Source: Dehalococcoidia bacterium
GTDB lineage: Bacteria > Chloroflexota > Dehalococcoidia > Tepidiformales > Tepidiformaceae
Assembly (NCBI GenBank): GCA_020432045.1
Contig: JAGQHB010000007.1
Coordinates: 1-53,775, forward strand
Length of the DNA: 53,775 nt
Reading direction: 5' to 3'
The notes beneath the pieces were generated by a model. That model made no database searches, had not been told where the DNA came from, and saw nothing but the letters and a program-made list of their open reading frames with translations. The position numbers and the translations under genes were made by a program. This document shows, in pieces, positions 1 through 7,987 of the stretch. Each line of letters begins with the position of its first letter. Position 1 is the stretch's first letter.

Positions 1-37
1 CGATAAAGGCTGCCTGGCGTTCAGTTCGACCGCGCAT
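1..37 (-). CDS. IS transposase, N-terminus only (cut by window edge)
   Basis: Only the first 12 codons are present; the gene reads leftward off the edge. The peptide MRGRTERQAAFI is the usual opening of DDE transposases of the IS5/IS1182 group, which begin MRGR or MRGS followed by a D/E-R-Q motif. The ATG (35-37) lies 8 bases after a strong ribosome site, GGAGGTG (minus strand, 46-52). It sits inside the element end at 1-121. The catalytic domain is outside the window, so whether the enzyme is intact cannot be seen. Family is inferred from a very short peptide plus the element end. Confidence 0.6.
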   Translation of the reverse strand, partial: MRGRTERQAAFI

Positions 38-121
38 CGTGGGTGCACCTCCAAGGATGCAACCCACTCTATCTGATCATTAGTCTATACAATAGCCCAC
101 GCGAGCTATTTCAACACCCTG
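1..121 (-). mobile_element. End of an IS5/IS1182-type insertion sequence
   Basis: Read on the minus strand from 121, the element opens GCAGGGTGTTGAAATAGC, a form of the terminal inverted repeat (GCAGGGTGTTGAAA...) I know from elements of this group, and then runs to the transposase start codon at 37. The bases 122-125 are CTAG, the kind of 4-base target duplicated by IS5-type elements. The insertion point falls inside the PIN-domain gene that follows. The other end of the element, the second CTAG copy and the missing part of the PIN gene should lie left of the window. Confidence 0.6.
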
Positions 122-124
122 CTA

Positions 125-535
125 GTGTACGCACACAGGCGTGATGTGCCCTATCACCCGGAGGCATTTGGTGTGCTCCGGTCCCTGGCCGAATCACACG
201 AGCCGTTTGGCATCCCGTGGCATTGCCTGACGGAGTTCTTGTCGGTGGTGACGAACGCCCGGCTGTGGCAGGGAACTCACACGAGTACCACGCGGGCGGT
301 TGAGCAGGTCGAAGCGTGGTTGGGAGCACCCGGAGCGGTAGCACTGGGCGAAGGGCCGGGCTTCGCCCGCATTTGGAGCGAGGTAATGCGGGAATCTGGA
401 GTAAGCGGCGGACAGGTGCATGACGCCCGCGTGGCCGCGGTGTGTCTGTACCATGGTGTGTCGGAATTCCTGACAGTAGATCGGGACTTCAGCCGGTTTC
501 CGCGACTCATGACTCGGAATCCTCTTGTCGCGTGA
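125..535 (+). pseudogene. VapC-like PIN-domain protein, 5' end removed by the IS
   Basis: PIN-domain ribonucleases of type II toxin-antitoxin systems open with a strand ending D-A-N-x-L-V-Y-A, whose Asp binds the metal. Here the frame enters at LVYAHRRD just after the IS end; upstream codons from the element read YFNTL, so the first Asp is lost. The other acidic sites remain: Glu37, Asp100 in VHDARVAA and Asp119/Asp121 in TVDRDFSRFP, numbered from the GTG at 125. The C-terminus (RNPLV) is complete, so about 10 residues are missing. The GTG at 125 could still start translation, but the product should be inactive. No antitoxin gene is visible; it would lie left of the IS. Confidence 0.7.
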
Positions 536-549
536 CCGCTGGGGCCGCC

Positions 550-1002
550 TCAGAATCCCTGGCGGCCACGCCATTCGCGAATGTAGCCGGCATGTTCGAA
601 TCCGTGGCGGCTGAGGACCCCGGCTTCGCCGTAGGCTGCCGGATCGAGCGCGACGCCGGTCGCCGATGTGAGAGCAACCACAAGCCTGGCGTACGAGTGG
701 TCGAGCTCCCAGCGGGACTGCTCGAGGGAGATTTCGCGGCGGACGCCGAATGCGAGCATGTTGGCCGCATGGTCCTGTTCGAGGCTCATCTTAAGAACGG
801 ACGCGTAGCCGGACGAGAGGCGGACTACCTCGTCCGCGCGAAGGTCGTCCCAGAACGCCAGGTGGGCGAGATGGTCTTTCACGGACCAGCCGTCGAGCGT
901 GGGTTCAAGCATCTGAGCGGTGGTGAGCCCGTCGATGGATGCGAGGAGCGCAGCCCTCGATTGTTCGAAGTGCTGGAGCAGGGACCGCCGGGTTTCAGGC
1001 AT
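550..1002 (-). CDS. DinB/ClbS-like four-helix protein
   Basis: A 150-residue protein of the DinB/ClbS (DfsB) superfamily, small four-helix bundles often binding a metal through three His. The helix-2 signature WSVKDHLAHLAFWDD carries His44 and His47, and the C-terminal HGFEHAGYIREW carries His133 and His137, the normal layout. Members include colibactin-resistance hydrolase ClbS and many proteins with no known substrate, so the reaction here is unknown. Start ATG at 1002 follows AGAGGA. It lies 9 bases after the DSD1-type gene on the same strand, so the two are probably co-transcribed, and it ends 14 bases from the converging PIN remnant. Confidence 0.75.
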   Translation of the reverse strand: MPETRRSLLQHFEQSRAALLASIDGLTTAQMLEPTLDGWSVKDHLAHLAFWDDLRADEVVRLSSGYASVLKMSLEQDHAANMLAFGVRREISLEQSRWELDHSYARLVVALTSATGVALDPAAYGEAGVLSRHGFEHAGYIREWRGRQGF

Positions 1003-1011
1003 CGTGGTCCT

Positions 1012-2079
1012 CTAACGGAACTTGCGGGCGGCGAGGATTGGCCACGTATCGATTACGTCTTCGCCGCGGCGGACGTAGTAGTTGTCGTGCATGTTGAGCG
1101 TGGTGTCGCCGTGGCTGGGGATGAGTTCGATGCGGTCTCCGGGCTCCAGGTTGGCGACGCCGTCGCCGACAAGGTGTGCGTGCTCTTCGGAGAGCCCACG
1201 GACCTTGATCGAACCATCGGCAGCCTCGGGCATACCCATATCGCGGGAGAGCGACTTCATACCGGCATCGCAGATGGCGTAGGCGTCCTTCACAGAAAGG
1301 ATCGTGGTGAGGAAGGTGAGCGCGCAGCCGAATGGTTCCGGCATGACCGTCTTGTAGCGGCCGTCCATGAAGACGTAGGTACCTGCCTGGATCTCGGTGA
1401 CGCCGGGCCAGGTGGCGCCGATGTTGTAGGTTCCAGTGCCGCCGACGGAGACGATCTCGGCGGGCAGCCCGGCCTCAGCGAGTGCTTCGACGTGTTGGCC
1501 GACTATCGCGAGAGCTGTCCCGGCTTTTTCGCGCCGGTCGGTTGCGTCCTCGATATGCACGGTGTGGCCCTCATAGCCCATGACGCCACGGTAACGAATG
1601 CCGTTTTCTTCAAGGAGGCGGGCGAGGCGAACCGTGCCGGCGGGATCGGTTGTGCCGCACCGGTGCATACCGCTATCGATTTCGATGATCGCCTGGGGCC
1701 GCTGGCCGGACCGGCGGGCGCCTGCTGCGAGCTGGTCGACGTTGAAGTCACTCTCGACGGCAACCGTGATATCCACGCCACGGGCAAGCAGGGCCATGAG
1801 CCGGTCGATCTTGATGGGGCCGACAACCTGGTTCGCCATAAGGATCGGGCCGAGGCCCGCATCGGCGAGGACTTCGGCCTCTCCAAGCTTGGCGACGGTG
1901 ATGCCGATCGCTCCGGCGGAAAGCTGACGACGAGCGACCTCGGGGGATTTTGGCGTCTTGAAGTGGGGCCGGAGCTTTGCGGGGGTGCCCGCGAAGAACG
2001 CGGCCATCGTCGCGATGTTGCGCTCCATTACATCCAGGTCGAGCAAAAGGCAGGGAGTATCGAGGTCGCTGATCTTCAT
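1012..2079 (-). CDS. DSD1-type PLP enzyme (D-threonine aldolase / D-serine dehydratase-like)
   Basis: A 355-residue fold-type III PLP enzyme with an alanine-racemase-like barrel and a C-terminal metal-binding domain. The N-terminus LDTPCLLLDLDVMERNI and RPHFKTPKSP, with Lys41 as the Schiff-base lysine, are typical of the family. The metal site near the C-terminus is SHGDTT with His323 and Asp325; an H-x-D pair is known from bacterial D-threonine aldolase, while D-serine dehydratases use H-x-C. That points to aldolase-type activity on D-3-hydroxy amino acids, but the substrate cannot be fixed from sequence. Starts at ATG 2079 and is followed closely by the DinB-type gene. Confidence 0.8.
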   Translation of the reverse strand: MKISDLDTPCLLLDLDVMERNIATMAAFFAGTPAKLRPHFKTPKSPEVARRQLSAGAIGITVAKLGEAEVLADAGLGPILMANQVVGPIKIDRLMALLARGVDITVAVESDFNVDQLAAGARRSGQRPQAIIEIDSGMHRCGTTDPAGTVRLARLLEENGIRYRGVMGYEGHTVHIEDATDRREKAGTALAIVGQHVEALAEAGLPAEIVSVGGTGTYNIGATWPGVTEIQAGTYVFMDGRYKTVMPEPFGCALTFLTTILSVKDAYAICDAGMKSLSRDMGMPEAADGSIKVRGLSEEHAHLVGDGVANLEPGDRIELIPSHGDTTLNMHDNYYVRRGEDVIDTWPILAARKFR

Positions 2080-2118
2080 GCGGGAAAGTCAACTCCATCG
2101 AGGGGCGTCGCGTAAAGC

Positions 2119-2144
2119 GAGGGCCCGCCTTTCGGCAAGCCCTC
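2119..2144. terminator. GC hairpin between SDR and DSD1-type genes
   Basis: GAGGGC at 2119-2124 pairs with GCCCTC at 2139-2144, with an inner GCC/GGC pair around a TTTC loop. No T-run follows on either strand, so it could be a weak terminator or a processing site between the leftward genes starting at 3064 and 2079. Confidence 0.4.
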
Positions 2145-2167
2145 CCTGTTGGGCGACGGCGAGCACC

Positions 2168-3064
2168 TTAGCTCGCGGACTTCGATGCGTAGTACTGGTC
2201 GAAGGTCTGCTGCATGTTCCAGTAGGGCTGCGCACCGTTGAGGTCAGTGATCTGAGACCACCGGGCTTCGACCTTATCAGCGGTGGGGTCGTCGATGTGG
2301 ACGCGGCCGTTGCGGACGATGGCTGCGCGGCCGAAGTCGCCAGAAGACGCCTCGATGATCATGCCGCTGGCGTCGCACTGGGGGCTGCAGAGATAGGTGA
2401 CGGCGGGGGCGACGAGTTCGGGACCCATGGTCTTAAGTCGCTCTTCAGGGACGAGGTTTTCGGTCATGCGCGTTGCAGCGCCGGGACCGAGGCAGTTGAC
2501 GTTGACGTTATATTTCGCGCCTTCGAGCTTGAGGACGTTCATGAGGCCAATGAGGCCCGCCTTAGCAGCACCGTAATTTGCCTGCCCGAAGTTGCCGACG
2601 AACCCGGAGTTCGACGAGGTGAGGACGACGCGTCCATAGGCTTGCTGGCGGAATACTGGCCAGGCGTGGCGAAGGATGTTGTAGGCGCCGGTGAGGTGCG
2701 TATCAATAATGTCGCGCCAGTCCTCCTCCTTCATGTTATGTACGGCCTGGTCGCGCAGGAAGCCGGCATTGGAGCAGATGATGTCGAGGCGGCCCCACGC
2801 ATCCATGGCCTGTTTGACCATGTTGAAGCCCCCTTCATAGGTGGCGACGGAGTCGTAATTGGCGAGGGCGTCGCCACCCATGTCCTTGATTTCGCGGACG
2901 ACTTCATCGGCGACACGGCCCTCGCCGCGACCACTAACGTCGCCGCCGATGTCGTTAACCAGGACTTTTGCACCGTGGCGGGCGAGGTCGAGCGCGAAGG
3001 CTCGGCCGAGACCACGGCCGGCGCCGGTAACGAGGGCAGTATTACCCTGGAGAGAAACGGTCAT
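2168..3064 (-). CDS. SDR oxidoreductase, 3-hydroxyacyl-CoA dehydrogenase-like (MFE-2 type)
   Basis: A 298-residue classical short-chain dehydrogenase. It has the nucleotide loop TGAGRGLG (13-20), SNAG (98-101, in place of NNAG), Ser150/151, and the active YGAAKAG with Tyr164 and Lys168. The long insert after the third strand (NDIGGDVSGRGEG) and a C-terminal extension of about 60 residues resemble the dehydrogenase domain of peroxisomal multifunctional enzyme 2 (17-beta-HSD4), which oxidises (3R)-hydroxyacyl-CoA. Fatty acid or sterol side-chain oxidation is therefore likely, but no hydratase is next to it. ATG 3064 follows AAGGAA. It probably heads the leftward group down to 550. Confidence 0.8.
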   Translation of the reverse strand: MTVSLQGNTALVTGAGRGLGRAFALDLARHGAKVLVNDIGGDVSGRGEGRVADEVVREIKDMGGDALANYDSVATYEGGFNMVKQAMDAWGRLDIICSNAGFLRDQAVHNMKEEDWRDIIDTHLTGAYNILRHAWPVFRQQAYGRVVLTSSNSGFVGNFGQANYGAAKAGLIGLMNVLKLEGAKYNVNVNCLGPGAATRMTENLVPEERLKTMGPELVAPAVTYLCSPQCDASGMIIEASSGDFGRAAIVRNGRVHIDDPTADKVEARWSQITDLNGAQPYWNMQQTFDQYYASKSAS

Positions 3065-3131
3065 CGTTGGGTGTTCCTTGACTATGGTGGGTTGGGACGG
3101 ATTCTACGAGTCGCGCGAACGAACGAGCCGG

Positions 3132-4220
3132 TCAGCCCTGGGTACGGACGATTGCTTCGACGACGCGGGCGCAGTCGAGCATTTCGGGGATGACGAGGTA
3201 CTCGTCTTTGGTGTGCTGGTTGTAGCCACCACGGCCGATGACCACGGATGCAATACCATGGCCGCGGAAGACGTTGCCGTCGGTGCCGCCGCCCACTGGA
3301 TGCGGGTCCGGCTCCATGCCGAGATCTCGAAGGACGCCAAAGAGGAGATCGGCTGCCGGGTCGCCGGGTTCGAGCTTGTAGCCGGGATAACCGAGATGGA
3401 AGCGGCTGTTCACCTTCGCTTCGGGGTGACGCTGCTGGACTTCGGTGAGGTGGTCCTTCGCGCGGGCAACGAGGGATTCGACCTTTTCGAATTCCATGGA
3501 GCGCATCTCGCCTTCGATGACGCATGCCTCCGGGACGGCGTTGCGGACAAGACCGCCGTGGATGGTGCCGACGTTGCCGGTCGTTTCGAAGTCCATCCGG
3601 CCCTGGGGCAGGCCTAGGACTGCTTCGGCGGCGATGGTAATGGCGGGGATACCCTTCTCGGGCTCGACGCCAGCGTGGGCGGCTCGGCCGTTCACTTCGA
3701 CTGTGTACGTGTAGTGATAGGGGGCCTGGCCCTGGACCGATGCGGGCGGTCCGCCGCTATCGATGACGACTGCGACCTTCGCGGTGATGCGGCTGTAGTC
3801 CATGTTTTGCGCGCCGACGAGACCGATCTCTTCGCCGCGGCTGATGGCCACTTCAATGGGCCGGGTCCGGGCCCCGTCTTCGATGGCCGACTGGATGACT
3901 TCGAGGATGACTGCGCAGCCGGCCTTGTTATCGGCACCGAGGATGGTCGTGCCATCGGTGCGGATGATGTCGTCACCGTCCCAGATTGGCTTGATGCCAC
4001 GACCCGGCTCGGCGGTGTCCATGTGGGCGGACAGGAGGATGGGCTCGCCGGACCCGGGCCGCGAAGCGAGGACGTTGCCGTGAGCGTCCTGGGCGCAGTC
4101 GAGGCCGAGGGCCTGGAGCCGGTGCTCGAGTTCCGCTGCAATGACATCTTCGTCACCAGACGGCGAGTCGATGGCGACGAGTTCGAGGAAGGATTGGACG
4201 AGGCGGTCGCGGACAATCAT
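3132..4220 (-). CDS. M20-family metallopeptidase, PepT/YqjE-like
   Basis: A 362-residue zinc aminopeptidase of the M20 family. The catalytic domain holds SAHMDT (His66, Asp68), GADNKAG (Asp97 as bridging ligand), RGEEIGL (Glu130 as base, Glu131 as ligand) and VVIDSGG (Asp154). The lid domain follows with GRAAHAGVEPEKG, and the last His ligand is in NQHTKDEYL near residue 345. Together this matches peptidase T and Bacillus YqjE-type di/tripeptidases; it is cytoplasmic, with no signal peptide. The start at 4220 follows GGAG. It is divergent from the VOC gene at 4357 and separated from the next leftward gene by 67 bases. Confidence 0.85.
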   Translation of the reverse strand: MIVRDRLVQSFLELVAIDSPSGDEDVIAAELEHRLQALGLDCAQDAHGNVLASRPGSGEPILLSAHMDTAEPGRGIKPIWDGDDIIRTDGTTILGADNKAGCAVILEVIQSAIEDGARTRPIEVAISRGEEIGLVGAQNMDYSRITAKVAVVIDSGGPPASVQGQAPYHYTYTVEVNGRAAHAGVEPEKGIPAITIAAEAVLGLPQGRMDFETTGNVGTIHGGLVRNAVPEACVIEGEMRSMEFEKVESLVARAKDHLTEVQQRHPEAKVNSRFHLGYPGYKLEPGDPAADLLFGVLRDLGMEPDPHPVGGGTDGNVFRGHGIASVVIGRGGYNQHTKDEYLVIPEMLDCARVVEAIVRTQG

Positions 4221-4343
4221 GGGGCGACTCCGGTGGGAGGGTGACGCGAAGGATATCGCGAACGCGGACAGCGGGGACCGTTAACGAACGCCTTATCGCG
4301 GACACGGAAGCAAGTGGAAGGAACACGCGCTGACCGTGGCGGC

Positions 4344-4349
4344 TAGAAT
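4344..4349 (+). promoter_or_regulatory. -10 box TAGAAT, leaderless start of the VOC gene
   Basis: TAGAAT ends 7 bases before the ATG at 4357, which puts the expected first RNA base on the A of the ATG. No ribosome site lies in between. Confidence 0.5.
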
Positions 4350-4356
4350 CGCACCC

Positions 4357-5226
4357 ATGTTGCGAACTATCGACCACGTTGTCCTGCCGGTTTCCACGCT
4401 GGAAGCGGCCGCCCCCTTCGAACGCATTGGGATCTCCTTGACACCGTCGCTCCGCCACGCCGGGCAGGGGACGGAGAACCGCGTGTTCTTCACGGGGTCG
4501 GCCGACGGGGAGTTCTATGTTGAACTGCTGGCAGCCTTTGATCGGACGGCGGCAGTTGCTGCGATGGGCGAGCAGTTCGCGCCGCCGGCCAACACGGCAG
4601 CGGGGCTCCAGCGCGTCGTGTTCGCCTGCGAGGACATCGACGGCATTCGAGTGCGGTTGGAAAGTGCCGGGATACACGTCAGTGAGCGGACGGTGAGCCG
4701 GGACGACGGCACGGTCATCGGGCGCGTGTTGATGCCGGCGACGAACGCCGCAGGTTGCAGTTTTGGGCTGATCGACTACGCGGAGCCGCCTGAGGTGCGC
4801 CTCCAGCGGCACGGAGCGGCGGGGTTGTACCAACATGCGTTTCCACTGAAGCGGTTGGACCACCTTGCGGTCATTGTCCACGACCTGGCGAAGGTGACGT
4901 CGTTCTGGACGGACGTACTGGGTGTGCCGGTGTTTGGCGAGGTCCCTCGGCCCGGCAGTCTGATCCGGCAGATGAAAGTCGGCGACGCTGTGCTCGAGTT
5001 GATCGGACCGACGGAGCCAGGGAGCCCAATGCTCGAGCGACCTGAAGCACTGATATCGATGTGCGCGTACGAGGTCACGGACATGGCCAAAGCCATCGAG
5101 CTGGCACGCACGGCGGGTTTCACGTGTCCTGACGCGGCCCCTGGGCCGCTACCGGGTACCCGCGTAACCACGATCCCGGGAGCCGAACTCACCGGCCTGG
5201 GGTTGCAGCTGCTCGAATACGTGTAG
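4357..5226 (+). CDS. Two-domain VOC (glyoxalase-like) protein
   Basis: A 289-residue protein of two vicinal-oxygen-chelate units: residues 1-145 open with LRTIDHVVLPVSTLEAAA, and residues 165-289 with KRLDHLAVIVHDLAKVTSFW. The two halves together could form one metal site, as in dioxygenases and glyoxalases of this fold. The substrate cannot be told. A longer GTG start (4336) exists, but the ATG at 4357 fits the domain edge and the promoter box before it. It is flanked by unrelated leftward genes and seems to be transcribed alone, ending 9 bases from the converging SDR gene. Confidence 0.75.
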   Translation: MLRTIDHVVLPVSTLEAAAPFERIGISLTPSLRHAGQGTENRVFFTGSADGEFYVELLAAFDRTAAVAAMGEQFAPPANTAAGLQRVVFACEDIDGIRVRLESAGIHVSERTVSRDDGTVIGRVLMPATNAAGCSFGLIDYAEPPEVRLQRHGAAGLYQHAFPLKRLDHLAVIVHDLAKVTSFWTDVLGVPVFGEVPRPGSLIRQMKVGDAVLELIGPTEPGSPMLERPEALISMCAYEVTDMAKAIELARTAGFTCPDAAPGPLPGTRVTTIPGAELTGLGLQLLEYV

Positions 5227-5235
5227 GTGGGAGTC

Positions 5236-6021
5236 TCAGCCGATACCGAAGGCAGAGAAGAGTTCCGGGTACTTCTTGAGGCTCTGGCCCCCATCGATGT
5301 AGAGCGTCTGGCCGGTCATAAGACTGGAGGCATCTGAAGCGAGGTAGACGGCGAGGCCGGCCACGTCAGAAGGTTCGCCGGAGCGCCCCATGGGGGAGTT
5401 CTCGATGAATCCGCCCAGAATGCCAGGGTTGGACCTGAGGCCTTCGGTAGCGGGCGTCTCAATGAGCCCGGGGCCGATTGCGTTGACACGGATCTTGTGA
5501 CGGCCAAGTTCGAGTGCGGCCACTTTCGTGAGCATCGTGACGCCGGCCTTGGCGCTGCTGTACGCAGCGAATCCTTCGGCCGCCTGAACGGCATTTAGAC
5601 TGGCAATACTGATGATCGAGCCGCCGTGGCCGGCGGAGATCAGGTGCCGCGACTCGTGCTTGATGCAGAGCATGGTGCCAGTCAAGCAGATGTCAACGAT
5701 GCGGCGGAAGTGCTCGGCGGGGTAATCCTGAATGGGCGAGAAGTGGCCGACTCCAGCGTTGTTGAAGCCGATGTCGAGGCGGCCGAAGCGGCGAACGGTC
5801 CCAGCGACCATCTTCGCGACCATGTCCTCGTCACGGATATCGACGCGCAAGCCATCCACGTAGTTGTGGCCGAGGCGGGCGACCATCGCAGCGATGCCAT
5901 TGTCGTCGAGGTCGCCGATGAAGACGCGAGCGCCCTCTTCGACGAAACGTTCGACGGTGCGCTGGCCGATGCCGGAAGCTCCACCGGTGACGATGGCTAC
6001 CTTGCCATCCAAGATTCCCAT
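5236..6021 (-). CDS. SDR-family oxidoreductase
   Basis: A 261-residue classical SDR. Visible parts: TGGASGIG nucleotide loop (12-19), NNAG, IASLNAV with the catalytic Ser region, YSSAKAG with Tyr and Lys, and the C-terminal end ASSLMTGQTLYIDGGQSLKK typical of the 3-oxoacyl-ACP reductase/glucose dehydrogenase branch. An Asp at the end of the second strand (GDLDD) suggests NAD rather than NADP. Substrate unknown. No close neighbour on the same strand: the next gene upstream ends 62 bases away at 6083. Confidence 0.85.
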   Translation of the reverse strand: MGILDGKVAIVTGGASGIGQRTVERFVEEGARVFIGDLDDNGIAAMVARLGHNYVDGLRVDIRDEDMVAKMVAGTVRRFGRLDIGFNNAGVGHFSPIQDYPAEHFRRIVDICLTGTMLCIKHESRHLISAGHGGSIISIASLNAVQAAEGFAAYSSAKAGVTMLTKVAALELGRHKIRVNAIGPGLIETPATEGLRSNPGILGGFIENSPMGRSGEPSDVAGLAVYLASDASSLMTGQTLYIDGGQSLKKYPELFSAFGIG

Positions 6022-6082
6022 CGGGGGCCCCCTGTTGTGATGTCACGCATCTCACCACAACGCGGGCACCGTGGGGAAGCGA

Positions 6083-6226
6083 TCAGTGCGCGCCGGAAGC
6101 GAGGGGCCGGATCATCTTGAGGGAACGCAACGGCGAGAGATCGCGGAGTGGCTCGGACTCGCCTGTGAATGCGTCGCGGAGTTCGCGCCACGCTTCGGGC
6201 CTGAGTTCGCGGATGACGAGGGTCAT
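6083..6226 (-). CDS. Small protein (47 aa) coupled to the SnoaL-like gene
   Basis: An open frame of 47 codons whose ATG overlaps the stop of the SnoaL-like gene as ATGA (6223-6226). The product starts MTLVIRELRPEAWRELRDAF and ends PLASGAH; it is acidic/basic mixed, predicted mostly helical, with no Cys and no signal. I do not recognise it. The tight overlap implies translational coupling, which is the main reason to believe it. It could also be a chance frame, since nothing else supports it. Confidence 0.4.
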   Translation of the reverse strand: MTLVIRELRPEAWRELRDAFTGESEPLRDLSPLRSLKMIRPLASGAH

Positions 6227-6600
6227 CCGCGGCCGCTGCGGTCGTCGATGATGAAGCGCCAGGAGCTGTCTGGCTGACGGCGAACGACCTCAACGGACTT
6301 ACCGGCGATTCCACGGCGCTCGCCGCATGGGCCGGCCGTCGTGCCCTGCCAGTCGGCAAACAGGACAGCCGTTTCCGCGGCTTCGGTCACGTGTACGACG
6401 GTGCTGCGCAGCACGGTGCCGGCATCAACGAGGTTCGTGAGGGCGATTCGGAGTCCCTGTTCGTCACGGACGTCGGCTCCGCCGGGATCGCGCAGGACCG
6501 CATCGCGTTCGTAAAGGGCCACGAGTCCATCGATGTCGCCGTTGTTGAGGCGTTCGATGAAGGCTTCATGAACCTCCGCAGGCGTCTTTGGTACAGCCAT
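6223..6600 (-). CDS. SnoaL/NTF2-like protein
   Basis: A 125-residue protein of the NTF2-like fold (SnoaL / DUF4440 group). The first helix pair EVHEAFIERLNNGDIDGLVALYERDAVL followed by RDPGG is the standard opening, and it ends in the strand SWRFIIDDRSG, as in DUF4440 proteins. Such small cone-shaped proteins act as cyclases, isomerases or ligand binders; nothing here fixes the substrate. I chose ATG 6600 (AVPKTPAEVHEAF) over the longer frame from 6648 because the fold begins there. Downstream it overlaps a 47-codon frame by ATGA. Confidence 0.75.
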   Translation of the reverse strand: MAVPKTPAEVHEAFIERLNNGDIDGLVALYERDAVLRDPGGADVRDEQGLRIALTNLVDAGTVLRSTVVHVTEAAETAVLFADWQGTTAGPCGERRGIAGKSVEVVRRQPDSSWRFIIDDRSGRG

Positions 6601-6656
6601 GGAGAGAGCGTGGCTTCGAGCCGACGAGGCGTCAAGGCGCCCGGACAACGGTGCGG

Positions 6657-7496
6657 TCAGCGCGGGCGGAGGACGCGAGCGGCAAGGCGCGCGGTGACGG
6701 CACGGGGAACAAAGCGCACGCCAAGCGCCACGCCAGCGTTGACGAAGCCGGGGACAACGGTCGCCCTGTGGCCCAGCGCGCGGAGGGCCACTTCTGCCAC
6801 CTGCGCGGCGGTGGTCGGAGGGTATGGCTGTTGCGTGGCAGCGAAGGCCGAGCCCTGGAACTCAGTCGGTGTGAAGCCAGGAGCCAGGCCGAGAACATCG
6901 ATACCGCGTGCGTGATACTCGCCCCAAAGAGACTCCGCGAGCTGGAGGTCGAAGGACTTGGTAGCGGCATAGGCGGCGAGCCACGGGACGGGCTGATAGG
7001 CGGCCGTGGACGCAACGAAGATGAGGCCGCCGCGGTGGCGTTCGAGCATTGGTGGCAGGTAGCGCCGGGTGAGAAGGAGTGGCGTACGACAATTCACATC
7101 GACGAGGCGCGCAAGGTAGTCCTCGGTCTGCGACTCGAATGGCATGCGTTCGCCGAAACCGGCGTTGTTGGCGACGACGCCAACGTGGATGCCGGCATCG
7201 TTCGTGCCCTGCCAGACCGCCTCCGCAGCATCTGTGCGTGAGAGGTCGACGTCGAGGACGAGTGCCCGGACACCGTGGGCTGTAGAGAGCTCCGCGGCCA
7301 GCTCTTCCAGGCGCTGGCGGCGGCGGGCGACCAGTACGACGTCGGTCTCACGTCGTGCGAACGAGCGGGCCAGTTCACGACCGATGCCGGACGAGGCGCC
7401 GGTGACCAGCGCAGCGCCGCCGAAACGTTCGGGGAAGGGCAGCGAGCGGCGGTGACGGCGTTCGCGCCAGCCGGGCGGTCGAACGGCGCGACTCAC
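6657..7496 (-). CDS. DltE-like SDR oxidoreductase
   Basis: A 279-residue short-chain dehydrogenase of the DltE/YqjQ branch: TGASSGIG loop at about 32-39, VARR after the second strand (an Arg pattern favouring NADPH), NNAG, the catalytic STAAYQPVPWLAAYAATKSF, and a C-terminal helix-rich tail with GHRATVVPGFVN. An extra basic stretch of some 25 residues precedes the fold. The GTG start at 7496 overlaps the stop of the ATC-hydrolase-like gene as GTGA, so it is the third gene of a coupled set that begins at 8310. The substrate is unknown. Confidence 0.8.
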   Translation of the reverse strand: MSRAVRPPGWRERRHRRSLPFPERFGGAALVTGASSGIGRELARSFARRETDVVLVARRRQRLEELAAELSTAHGVRALVLDVDLSRTDAAEAVWQGTNDAGIHVGVVANNAGFGERMPFESQTEDYLARLVDVNCRTPLLLTRRYLPPMLERHRGGLIFVASTAAYQPVPWLAAYAATKSFDLQLAESLWGEYHARGIDVLGLAPGFTPTEFQGSAFAATQQPYPPTTAAQVAEVALRALGHRATVVPGFVNAGVALGVRFVPRAVTARLAARVLRPR

Positions 7497-7987
7497 GCCG
7501 GAGCAGATTCGCTATCGCGGGTCCGATAGCGAAAATCGCAGAACGGAGCGCCCTGCATGCGCGTCTGGGTGCGGTCGAAGTCGAGGCCCGGGGCCAGCCC
7601 GGCGAAGCTGGCGAAGTCGCGATTGCAGGATAGGAAGAATCCGAGATCGCCGGCGCCCATTTCGTTGTACATCTCGACGAATTTGCAGGTGGTGACGTTG
7701 AAGCCCCAGGCATCGGGGCCACCTTCGACAACATCCACGATGAGAGAGCCTTCGGAGATTGGGCCGCCGCGACCGAACCGCTGGCGCATGTCGTCAACGG
7801 TGTTCACGGATGCCTGGGCACGTTGGGCCTCGCCCTGGGAACGCGCGATCTCCTCGATGACGCGAGAGACAATCGGGTTGGTGCGGTCTTCGCCGAACTC
7901 GGCCTGGAAGGCACGGATCAGCGGGACGAGGACGGCGGCCTCCATGCGGCGGCGTTCGAGAAGAGGAAGATCGTCGGCAGTGGTCAT
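7493..7987 (-). CDS. L-2-amino-thiazoline-4-carboxylate hydrolase-like protein
   Basis: A 164-residue protein like the ATC hydrolase family (PF14196), whose founder converts L-2-amino-thiazoline-4-carboxylate to N-carbamoyl-L-cysteine in Pseudomonas. Seen here are the family's three conserved Cys regions: NVTTCKFVEMYNEMG, GFFLSCNRDFASF and GAPFCDFRYR. Many members lie outside any thiazoline pathway, so the true substrate is open. The ATG at 7987 overlaps the stop of the TfoX-like gene (ATGA), and its own stop overlaps the SDR start (GTGA). A start further upstream would run into the neighbour and is not favoured. Confidence 0.7.
   Translation of the reverse strand: MTTADDLPLLERRRMEAAVLVPLIRAFQAEFGEDRTNPIVSRVIEEIARSQGEAQRAQASVNTVDDMRQRFGRGGPISEGSLIVDVVEGGPDAWGFNVTTCKFVEMYNEMGAGDLGFFLSCNRDFASFAGLAPGLDFDRTQTRMQGAPFCDFRYRTRDSESAPA

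Noticed and set aside
442-2115. 557-codon rightward frame
   Set aside because: It runs opposite to the DinB and DSD1-type genes, whose motifs are clear; the product matches nothing and is a GC-rich shadow.
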